DNA of 64,000 bases from Sipunculus nudus (Eukaryota; Annelida; Sipuncula; Golfingiida; Sipunculidae), in contig CM049306.1 of assembly GCA_026874595.1 (NCBI GenBank), positions 36,160,019 through 36,224,018 of the forward strand, in the 5' to 3' direction. Position 1 is the first letter of the stretch, and each line of letters begins with the position of its first letter. The translations under genes were made by a program, and so were the position numbers. A model generated the notes under the pieces. The model was not told the origin of the DNA, ran no database searches, and worked only from the letters and a program-made list of their open reading frames with translations. Below are positions 26,225-38,600 of the stretch, piece by piece.

Positions 26225-26496
26225 TTTGGCTGTAATGATGCAATTAGGGGTAGTTTTATGGCACAAAATATGTACTATTTAAATTGTAAGATGTGTAAAG
26301 TCAGAAAGGGGTGTTCATACCTCATTCCACCACCGGAATTTGTTAATACATATCTGAGAGATGATGAAAAGGACATAAAAGCAGAACTAGAACAGCATTA
26401 TTTTCAAAACAAAAGTAAACTGATAAATAATACAGTCTGTAAGTTTCCTGGCCAAGTTAATGAGGATTAATATTTCTGAGACATGTTAAGTTACTT

Positions 26497-26651
26497 TCAG
26501 TCATGTGATGAGACTGATGATGGTACTAAGCTCCAAGGGTTCTTAAAAAGCTGTTCCACTTCCTCCAGACTCTTGCCCCTCGTTTCTGGTAACAGTGCCA
26601 CCACAAACAGCACTCCGACAAATGCAAATCCAGAATATAACCAAAATGCAC
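26497..26651 (-). CDS. SLC2A13: Gene A exon 9 (terminal) with stop codon
   Basis: 155 nt, residues 543-593 plus TGA: TM12 and [15 protein letters not shown], then a short Ser-rich tail ending SSHD. Acceptor TTCTTGCAG|GT. A candidate AATAAA lies about 275 nt downstream (26224-26219). Confidence 0.93.
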
Positions 26652-29645
26652 CTGCAAGAAAATGTAATTAGTCATTTATCATGCATTTATCCTGCAAGAC
26701 ATTGATCACACTAAGAATTTGTGAAAGCTTGATGCAAACAAAATTATAAAGAATGTTCACACAAAAAACATGTTTCAATAATAGGTGGCTCTCTCCTGTT
26801 ATAATATTAGCTAGTGTCTTTACAGAGCAGAGAACATGTCTGTCCTGGAAAAAAATTAAAAGTATTTAGTGATTTATCCTGCATTCTTAAAGAAGAATGT
26901 CATCATGCTTACATTTTGTTAGAGCCCTATATTGACAAAAATTATAAAGATGTTCACACAGTAAGCATGCTGTGTTTCAATGACAGACTTGTTCTCTCAT
27001 ATTATAATGTTAGCCAAGAGATAAACAGAGCAGGGAACGAGTCTATCTTCCAGCATCTCTGTATACTCGTCATTCAAAGTTTTCTCATAATATTCACTAA
27101 ACCCATTATTTGGACATGTGACCTGCAACATCCTCATTTTAGTGTATATGCAAAATGGCAGCCGCAAGAGCAGTTTGAGATACTGTGATATAAAAAGCTG
27201 TCCGGGTTTGAAAAAGGTGAAGGGAAGTGACACAAAAGTAATCTGAGGATAGCTTTCAGGGGGATCCGTCTGCAGAGAGTGTTTGGTGGCAGGGGGACAT
27301 GAATGGGCAGGGTAAAGCAGTGGAGGATTTTTGTTAATTTTTCAGGTATCTTTTTTTATTCCCAAGCAATTAAATTACAATCCACAGTTTATTACTTTCT
27401 AATTTATAAATTCTGTGATTTGCTGCATTAATTAAGACAGCATCCAGATATACTAGTAACTATACTGAGAGAGGTGGTCTTTTCGTAATTACAAGCTGCT
27501 AGGTTAGAACACAGAGGCCGCTCCTAACCCCCCCCCCCCCCCAAAGAAAAAAAAACACTCTGTGAGGCATGACTTAACCATTATGGCCTGTGGAATTCTG
27601 GTGGGGTCGGGGTCGACCGTGAAAATTCTCACGGCAAAATGCAAAGTTTAAAATACAACTTAAACATATCAATTATTTTACCACGAAGATTACATTTAAA
27701 CCATAACATTTTGTAAATTATGTATATAGACCAATGTACATGTTGCAAACAACTGAATGTTTGTACTTTCTAGCTGATATCCTAATTTTGAAGAAATATA
27801 TATTTTAAAGCCGGCCACATAGGAACCCCAACCCCTATAGTTTGACAGTGCTATGCAAAAACATTCAAGAAAATAGCAGTTGAGGAACAGAAAATCCTCA
27901 GTTTTTTGTGAAAAGTGATTCATAAAGTCAAAGTGCCTAAAAAATTTCTCACAGCTGTTATTAACTTTAATAATAAAAAAACACCTCTAGATTTTATTCT
28001 TCTCGGTGAACTAAAACAAAAATATTTATATTTTTCATAGGCTGAAAATACATTACATAGTAGAATTAGTAGTGCTAGCATAATATTTACAATAATAATA
28101 ATAATAATAATAATTACTAGATGTGGTCGGACAATGGTCCTCAGAGGGCCCCGTGTTTCTGCAAGTGCTGGACTAGTTTACATATACATATGGGTGAAAA
28201 ATTCAGTAAAATTTGAAAAATATGACAAACAGAAACAGGTTTTTATCCATACGCATGAGGGAAAAAATCCTACTGAATTAAAGGATATTAAAGAAGATAT
28301 GTCTGAAATAATATGTGCAATAGAAAATCACTGAATGTAATCTGTTAGCCATATTTAATTTTGAGCCAGTCTGTAATTAAATAAGTCTGGAGCCCTCATA
28401 GGCACCAATGATCCCTGTGAAATTGGGAAAGCTGCAGTAACTTGTTGTTAAGTTATTGTATGTGAAAGAAAATCAGCCATGGGGCTGTGGCAGCCATATT
28501 GGGATTCCAACAGGTCTGTAATTCAATAGGTCTGGATCCCTTATAGGTACCAATCATCCCTGTGAATTTGAGAAAGCTGCAGTAGGTTGTTGTAGAGTTA
28601 TCGTGCGTGAAAGAAAATCAGCGATTGGACTGTGGGGGCCATATTAGAATTCAGACAAGTCTGTAATTCGATAGGTCTGGAGCCCTCATAGGTACCAATC
28701 ATCCCTGTGAATTTGAGAAAGCTGCAGTAGGTTGTTGTAGAGTTATCGCGCGTGAAAGAAAATCAGTGATTGGACTGTAGGGGCCTTATTAGAATTCAGA
28801 CAAGTCTGTAATGCGATAGGTCTGGAGCCCTCATAGGTACCAATCATCCCTGTGAATTTGGGAAAGCTGCAGTATGTTATTGTTGAGTTATTGCGCGCGA
28901 AAAAAATCAGCGATTGGGCTGTGGTGGCTGTATTGGAATTCTGACAAGTCTGTAATTCAATAGATCTGGAGCCCTCATAGGTACCAATCAACCCTGTGAA
29001 TTTGGGAAAGCTGCAGTATGTTGTTGTTGAGTTACCAACGAAAGAAAATCAGCGATTGGGCTGTAGTGGCCATATTCGAATTCTGACAAGTCTTTAATTC
29101 GATAGACCTGAAGCCCTCATAGGTGCAAATCATTCCTGTGAATTTGGGAAAGCTGCAACATGTTGTTGTTGAATTATCGCACGCGAAAGAAAATCAGTGT
29201 TTGGGCTGTGGCAGCCATATTGGAATTCCAACAAGTCTGTTATTGGATAGGTCTGGAGCCCTCATAGATGCGAATCATTCCTGTGAATTTGCTAAAGCTG
29301 CAGTATTTTGTTACTGAGTTATTGCGCGCAAAAGAAAATCAGTGTTTGGGCTGTGGCAGCCATATTGGAATTCCGACAAGTCTGTAATTTGATTAGTCCG
29401 GAGCCCTTACAGGTAGCAATCATTCCTGTGAATTTGGGAAAGCTGCAGTATGTTGTTGTTGAGTTATCGCACACGAAAGGAAGTGTCACTGACGGAAGGA
29501 CGGATGGACGGAAGGACGGACTGACACGGTGATCACTATAGGGCACCCGCTTGTCAAGCGGGGCTCTAATAATAATTATTATTATTATTAATATATATAT
29601 GGGTAATATAATATTGAATTATTAATATATTAGGACATATATATA

Positions 29646-29698
<53 letters not shown>

Positions 29699-32600
29699 AT
29701 TTAAGAAGTTGATTTTTCTTTATACCCATCTACCACTAACCCAGTATAAGCACCCCCCCCCTATATCCCCCCAAATATCTGGATTCAGCATTGTAAAGGG
29801 TGGTATAATGCTTTATGGACCATACCCAAACCTTAAATTATAGCAGAATACATCATGTTTACTTTCTCTTTACACCTGTGCTGGTAAATTTGAGTAAATA
29901 TAGTTGTTTTAGGACAACTTTAACCAATATTACAACATTTTATTCACATATAATCAAACTTTATACACATAATTATGTCTGTAGTTTCTGATATAAGTAA
30001 TAAAGTACTTTTAATTCTTTATTTGTACAAATACTGACTTAAACATTTTTCAATAAACTTTATAAACATCCCCTATCCTCTAATGTTTGCATGTTAGAGA
30101 AGACATACAGCTGGAATCTTTAAATGTATAATCTTTGCATCCATTAAGAGCAAAATCCACGGAGAATTATTTGTAACCTTATGGTAAGGCTGACACACTG
30201 ACTGGGCTGGTCACCAGTCTATATACAGTGGAACTCCACCTTGCGACCACCCTGCAATTGCGACCACCCTCACAATTATGACCACTTTTCTTGGTCCCGC
30301 ATATACGATTCATGTAACTTACAGTTTCACAAATATGACCACCTCCAAATTACGACCACTTTGGTCAGTCCCGTAATTGTGGGGTTTCACTGTACTTCAT
30401 GTAAATCACAAGATGACAAAAGTCTGTTCAGGTCTACTACTTAATTTATGCAACGCAACTGTAAACAAAGATTCCAGCATTATACATTTCTAAATAAACA
30501 GGTCATTAGCAACATTATTTGGTGGTCATACACCTAGCTGACAACAGTTAAATGACCACACTTTTACACCCTAATTTTAATGTTTCACATTTGTGCAATA
30601 ATTATTATGCTTCACATCAAGGAAATCCAAGAACTTGGTGACTAATTAATTTGGCCTAACTGATGAAATATTTAGTTCTATAGAAAAAGTATTTACAGAA
30701 ATTTATAAACATTATTATACATTTGGTTAGTCATCTATTGCATAGTAAGAAAGAGGACTTTTATTTCCAGTCAGATCTATAAGTTCATGCCTCTGCGTTA
30801 ATAATAGAAATGAACTAAGGAAAGTTTATGTAATATAGCTCATGTGACTTTAAGCAAGCTGAGCTTAAAAATTCTCTGTTCTTGACTTACCATATCTGGT
30901 AAGAGCCTGTGTCAGTGATAGAAATGTGACTGAAATAAGAAGGTTGAAGACCCAGTTGACAGCTGTGGCTGTGCTGTTACCAGTACTGCGAGCCCACAGG
31001 GGATAGATCTCAGAGTTGATGGTCCAGGGCATAGGTCCCATACCTACAAGCAAGATTAGTATAGCTCCTGTGAGTTCTTATTTTCTTGAGTGAGATTGCT
31101 GGTATTTTTCCTTTTTTTTTTGGCTGTATGAATTTGTTATAGTTACAAATCAAACACCTAAGGTATGTGCTGCCACCTGGCAGCATATTACATAACTAGT
31201 ACAGGGTTGTTTTAGGCCACCACAGAAGTTCTGGGCACAATATACATCTGTTCACACATGGAATTGCTTACTGCTTTTATTATAGATATATTAGTGGCAT
31301 AATAGCTACTGATAGTCTGGCAACTAAAATGGTTTAGAATAATATAAAGTCATAATAATATTAAATACTACCTCAAATTAACATTTTAATGTATATAAGT
31401 ATCCTTTGACAGCCAATTATTACTGGAACTAGAATACGGGTAGTCGACAAGCGACTACGTGTATCCGCCAAAATCAGAGAAGGACGGGTGAAGTGAGGCA
31501 TGGATTGAGTGGCAAGGGGATATAGAGTTACATATGTAAAATATTATAATTGGATCTCTGCCACATAAACATGATTGTAGGTGGCGCCACCTGTTATTTG
31601 AACCAGAAACTATCCAAGATATATACACATGCAAAATTTCAAGTGGAAAAGTCAAACCACTGCAGAGATATGAGTGATTTTATCCCACAGCAGACAAACA
31701 GATGGACGCTGTGCAAACATGGTTGCAGGTGGCACCACCTTTTGTTGTGTATGTTATAAAGCTATCCCAGGGCTACATTTGTGTAAAATTTTTTTCCGGA
31801 TCGGTCAAACGGTTCCCGAGATATGAGCTTGGATGTCTGCAGCGTAAACATGAATGTAGGTGGCGCCACCTGTCATAAAATCAAGGAAGCTATCTAGGAT
31901 GTATACGCATGCCGAATTTTAGGTGAATTAGTCAAACCATTGCAGAGATATGAGTGATTTTAACCCCAGGCAGATGAACAAATGGACACCCTGCAAACAT
32001 GGTTGCAGGTGGCGCCATCTTTTGTTGTGTATGTTATAAAGCTATCCCAGGGCTACATTTGTCTAAAATTTTTTATCGGATCGGTCAAACGGTTCCCGAG
32101 ATATATGGGTTTATGTGTGGAGCGTTAACGTGAATGTAGGTGGCGCCACCTGTCATAAAATCAAGAAAGCTATCTAGGATGTATATGTATGCCGATTTTT
32201 AGGTGAATTAGTCAAACCACTGCAGAGATATGAGTGATTTTAACCCCAGGCAGATGAACAAATGGACACCGTGCAAACATGGTTGCAGGTGGCGCCACCT
32301 TTTGTTGTGTATGTTATAAAGCTATCCCAGGGCTACATTTGTGTAAAATTTTTTTCCGGATCGGTCAAACGGTTCCCGAGATATATGGGTTTATGTGTGG
32401 AGCGTTAACGTGAATGTAGGTGGCGCCACCTGTCATAAAATTGAGAAAGCTATCTAGGATGTATATGCATGCCAAATTTTAGGTGAATTAGTCAAACCAC
32501 TGCAGAGATATGAGTGATTTTAACCCCAGGCAGATGAACAGATGGACACTGTGCAAACATGGTTGCAGGTGGCGCCACCTTTTGTTGTGTATGTTATAAA

Positions 32601-35600
32601 GCTATCCCAGGGCTACATTTGTGTAAAAAAATTTTCCGGATCGGTCAAACGGTTCCCGAGATATATGGGTTTATGTGTGTAAACAGACGCACAAACGGAC
32701 GCTGGGCAGAGACGAAAGGTCAGAGGTCAAGGTCACTTGGTTAGGCACCAGTTCACATGTGACCCGATAATTTGTGTAAGTTTCGGAAAAATCTGTCCAG
32801 TAGTCTCAGAGGAGTTCTCCGGAAACGAACGCGGCGGCGGCGGCGGCGGCGGAACCCAGTCAAAAACATAGTATCCGCAAAACTTCGTTTTGGCGGATAC
32901 AATAAAATTACCACAAAATTAGACCAAAAAAAAAGGTATGGTTCTCAGGCACTTTTTTTCAGAAGTCAGTTCAGGCTGGCAGTCAGTATTTTATTTTGGA
33001 CCTTTTTTTGTATGTTTGGATAAAAATGTGATATGATCAGAGAAAAGCATGAAAATAACAAATTTATTTGTTAAATAGGTAAAAGCACTACATAAATTGT
33101 ATTATTAATCTTCTTGAAAGATAAAAATCAAAATTAAATCTTTTGATGCCCAGGAATAAATTGACACGGATGGTGCCTGAGAACCATACCTTTTATTGTA
33201 TTTTGGCCTTAGGCATCCTTTCTCTAACCCAAAAGTCAACTGGAATTATTGGAAAGTAAATCTTCCCATTGTAAAAATCTAAAAACATTCACCACTTGTA
33301 CCTGATATTTCATAGCTGGTATCTGAATATATAGGTAACTCTCACAAATGCTGTATATAATACAGTACAAAATCATCAGGCAATGTAACAAATAGACTTA
33401 TGGTAAGTGGCACATGCACACTAAAACAAAAACAGGGATACCTTCATTCATTGGTACCATACCCCCCCCCCCCCCCCGGGTCATAGGTGTCCCTCTATTA
33501 TGCAAGTTTCTGACATTCCTGCGTCTGTAACCTCTCTCATACAATAATCTTTTTATTATGGGCAAAAATCCAAAATTGTGTATAAGAGATGTTCTACTGT
33601 AGAACAGTAATGCATTGTTTAACTGAAAACCATTTTTAAAAAAAATTTTTCTTCCAAAATTGAAAACTGAGAACCAAAATTTTTACTGTTTATCTAAAAA
33701 CCCAAACAATAAAAAAAATATTCAACAAAGAATTGAATTCTGATTTTCCAGGGCCTGTTAGCAATAATTTCAATGTATTTTACATAATTAATTAATCAAA
33801 TTGACGGAAAACCTAACAAAATTGCTGTTGCCCATGTTTATTTTGGACTAGCTTCATTATTTCATGTCTGTCAATCTTCGGTAAACTCAGTGATCTGTGA
33901 CAGATTGGAAATCAGGGTGAATCAGTTGGAATCATTTATCCTAGTGATCATTTATCCAAACAAAATACCTGTCTACTGAATGAAGCTCTACAGTATATCA
34001 TAATTTTCTATAATGGGTTTACTTACCTGGAGCAAAGAATGCCAGATAGAGAATAAGGCCAGCAAATGCCATCCATGAGTAAGGTGTGGGACAATAGTCA
34101 AAGGCCCAGGTCCAGCCTGAGTCTGCTTCTACTGGCCCACACGGGATGACTGCTGCAGTCTGGTTACTGAATGCTGGCAGGCACACCCCTCCTGATGATG
34201 ATACCATCGTCTCATTATAGCAGAAGCCACAGGAGCTGTCAGCCATGCAGCCATCACAAAAACTAAAACCAAAATGATACAGCAATCACAGAAAATGAAG
34301 CCATAAAGAGACAACCATAACAGCAACTGAAACAAAATGATACAGCCATCACAAAAATTGAAAACAATAAGATACAGCCATCACAGGAACTGAAACTATA
34401 AAGATATTCATGACTTGTCAATCGCGACTGTTAACCTGACCAAATATAAAGCAGTTTTGTGACCTATCAATCATAGCTGTTAATCTGACCAATAATGCAG
34501 TTTTGTGACCTGTCAACCCAGTGCCATCTCTGCTTTCAGGGGTGTTTGCCATCACCAGTCAAAAATCCTAGAAATTATAAAATAATTGGCCATGGAAGTT
34601 TTGTTGGTTGAATTTTTAGAGGGATCCATTAATTAGAATAAATACAGTATCTATTCTCAATTATAAAGGTTTACATTAAGGTTTACATCCATCTGTGTCA
34701 TAAATATTGAAAATACAAAGAAGTTGAGCAAGATATAATTTGTTATGTACATGATATTTAAAGAGTGTCAGAATTTGTCCAATATCTAAAATCGTTCTTT
34801 GCACTAGAGGGTCATATGTTTGCCAACATTGCCTTGAAAGACAAGTTATAAATAATTGTTTGGTTTTAAACATGTAACTACTTATATATGAAAACACAAT
34901 CTGTTTGTAAGAACAAAAGTTTGTGTCATGTTCCAACAAACACAAGCCATGACACAGCCATAACAAGTGACCCATGGGTCATGACGCTCAGCTGACAAGC
35001 ATGACCTGTATTTAAAGCCTGATGGTATACCATATGGCATCTGACCATACTTGGAAGATGGAAGGTTTGGGATGAAAAGTCTGAATTGAAATGCATCCAC
35101 AACTTTTTTCAAGAAGCTGGTTCTGTGACATTGACCTTTGACCCTAAGACCTAAATATCAAAAGGTTTGTTCCTCTATTGACATGTAAGGTTTGGGATGA
35201 TTATTTTGGCTATAAGGATTAATTCTGGGAGGTGCAAACACACCCCGTAACTCAGAGAATATAGGTCACAGTGACCTAATTTCAGATCTGCAAGGAGATC
35301 TTTTTAGAACCTCTAAGACTGCATAGGGTTCATGTATCTAGCCCTTACAGTTACAATTTGTGCCCTGCTAACGGCCGGAAGGCTGGCCAGACGGACAGAT
35401 GGAAGGACGACGTACAAAGACCCATCGCTATAACACAGCATGACTAAAAGTCAGCTGAGCTAAAAATCACTGAAACTGCACTGACAAAAGGATTTCTAAG
35501 GTGGCTAACTGGCAGACATAATTGATTTCTGACAAGTCTGACATTTGATATCACACATCCTCCAATAAGAGACAAAACTTGTAGCAAATTATCCAAAGGA

Positions 35601-38600
35601 TGTTACAGTAATGAATGTCCAAACAATTCAAAAGGCATTTTCAGGCCCTCATATTAGATTTATAGATATGCAAATGTAAAAAGTTTAAGTCTAATATTTT
35701 TTTATTATCACTCTGCTTTTCAATGGGATCAGCAAGGTAGGTAAACTGCAAAACCTGAAAGAAAAGAAATACAGAAAGCATGACTAAAGGTCTTGTAATA
35801 AAAAAAGGCCATCCTAAATCCAGGTACACATATTATGAGAACAAACATTTGCTTTTATATCTGGTGATTTATATAAAAATATTCAGATATCTAGGAAACT
35901 AAGTTTATTGCTATGATTCCATAAAATAAACTGCAAAATGTTCCCATCATCTTATAAATCAGTAGCTAAACCTTAATACTATACTCTCACAGTCTTAATG
36001 CCTGGCTGAAGCATTCCAGCAACAGTGTTTTTGTTATGCAGTAACGAGGTATTTATCACTAAGCCTTATCACATAACAGGCTGATACAAAAGAGAGTCAT
36101 ATGTCACCAGCATCACTCACAATTACAGCCACACAGTGAGATGAACCATAACCAATGGTTATATGTACAAGAAAAATAGAGATGGTCTACAAAATAAGTT
36201 ATTGTGAACATCCCTGACCTATGACCTTGGCCTTTTGCCCACATATAAACTGGATTCTTTCTAAATGATGGGTAACTACTAACCACTTACATCTGGCCAG
36301 GTGTAATTACTTGGCAACCAATGAGTGAATAACTTAGACCTGCAACCTTTAACCTCCTGACCAGCTGACCTCAAAATCAATTGGTTATTTCTTCATGCAA
36401 AAAGACCCATAAATATGAAGTTTGAATCACATTCAGTGATGCATAGATGTGGCATATGTGAAAGACTGAAGGTTTGGGTTGAACAGTTTCACTTGAAATA
36501 TGTTCACAAGCATTTAGAACAATATTGTGACCTTGACCTTTGACCTTTTGAACTCAACATCAATAGGCTTCTTCCCCTATTGGTAGGTAAGCCATATATG
36601 ACATGGAAAGTATAGATTGAAAAGTTTGCCTGAAAATGACTCCACGCAAGAAGAGGGTGCTGTGAACTTGACCTTTGACCTCAAAATCCTGTTGGCAGAG
36701 AAGCAATATCAGTGCTGAAAGGTTTGGAATGAAAGGTCTAGCTTGAAATTTTTAAACTAAAAAGCTGAAATCTTTATGTGTGCATGATATGAAAATTATA
36801 TCAACAGTGCTCACAGGAAACAAACATGCCATGGTCAAAGTTGGGCAAAATTTAAGGTACTAATTTTATATTTATACTAATAACTTATAAAATTTGAAAA
36901 ATTCAGAACTAATTTTGGGTATTCAATTGAATCTTGATTAAATAATGTTACATCCCTGACAAAAAATCTCTAGCTTCAGCAATCCTCTTGTTAAGGGAGT
37001 AAATATATTTCTTGATTTTTTACAAAGTGCATTATGTTTGGGCCCATAACTTAAAACAATTACACAATACTGTCATCATTTCTGGCATGTGCGTAGAGAA
37101 TGTATAGAAAAATATGTATATTATATATGATTAAAAGTCAGATCAGTGGTTTTGATATTTGGCAGTCTTGAAGTGTAACAATAGGTTTTTAATGGAAAAA
37201 TGAAGTTTTTCATTAATATCTCGAAGGTATTAAGTCCTAGTGACCAAATTCTTGGCATGGTAGGGAATTTTTTAGACATCTAATTGCATGCCAAATTTTA
37301 GGAACTGAGAGCTGAAGCTGGGGAGCTGAGCACTTGCAAACTGCATGACACTAGCTTGATGTAAACAATATGTTAGATGGTGCTTGAAAACTTGAATAAA
37401 ATCTACAGTTTTTGATCAACTGGTTTCAAATTTTTGGTGTTTACAGACAAAATGCTAAAAAAAACATGCTGTGAAAATTAAATCCACGGTACTTACAAGA
37501 AAAAAACGTGCCAAGGTCAAAGTTGGGCAAAATTTAAGGTACCAATTTTTTATTTTTGTTAATATTTTGAAAAATTTAAAAGATTTTGATCTAATTTTGG
37601 GTAAACAATTTAATTTTGATTAATTAAAGTTATATTACGGAAAAAAAAGTTTATAGCTTTAACAAATTTTGTGTTAAGTGATCAAATATATTTCCTGATT
37701 TTTTACACAATGCATTATGTTTGGGCCCATTACTTTTTAAATTTACATAATACAGACATAATTTCTGGCATGTACATAGGAACTATATAGAGGAATAATT
37801 ATGGTAAATATGAGGAAAAACAGATGAGAGGTTTTGATATTAGGCAGTCCTGAAGTGTAAAAAAAGGTTTTTAATAAAAAATTGAGGTTTTTCCTTAATT
37901 TCTAAAAGGAACGAAGTCGCAAAGACCCAGTTTTCGGCTTGGTAGGAGATCTTGGGGACATCTAACATTATGCAGAATTTTGGATTCCTAGGTCTTACGG
38001 TTTCAAAACGTGCCACATCTACGGACTGACGGATGGACAGACGGACATAAGGACAATGGACCATGACTATAGCTCAGATGACTAATAGTCAGCTGAGCTA
38101 AAAATCGAAAAATATAGTTGGCGCCACCAGTCTGCAGGAACTGATGGAACATCTCATGATCAGTATGTATGCCTAAAATCATGACCATCAGTGATGTAGT
38201 TAATGAGATATTGAAGTTTTTGTATGAAATTTTTGACTATTCTGGGGGGTACTTTGGGGCCCAATAGCTCGAAGAATATGGGTAACAGAGACCTCATTCC
38301 TGGATTCCATGGAGATTTTTCATGGACCTCTCAGAATGTCAAGTTACAAGTTTCTAGGTCCAGCGGTTACGATTTGTGCCAGGTTAACGGACAGACGGAC
38401 GGACAGACAGACAGACAGACAACGGACAAAGGGTGATCGCTATAGCTCAGATGACTTACAGTCAGCTGAGCTAAAAACTGGAACTACATTTTAACACATG
38501 GAGCCATCAACACACATGGAGACAAAATGGCAGAAACACCTGTGCACACACAAAAGTCAGAGGCACTTTGTGATATTACGGAAACATTGAATCACAGAGG

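Noticed and set aside
26192-26470. 92-codon plus-strand open frame
   Set aside because: Antisense to the presumed gene A 3' UTR, no recognisable domain, ordinary AT-rich composition.
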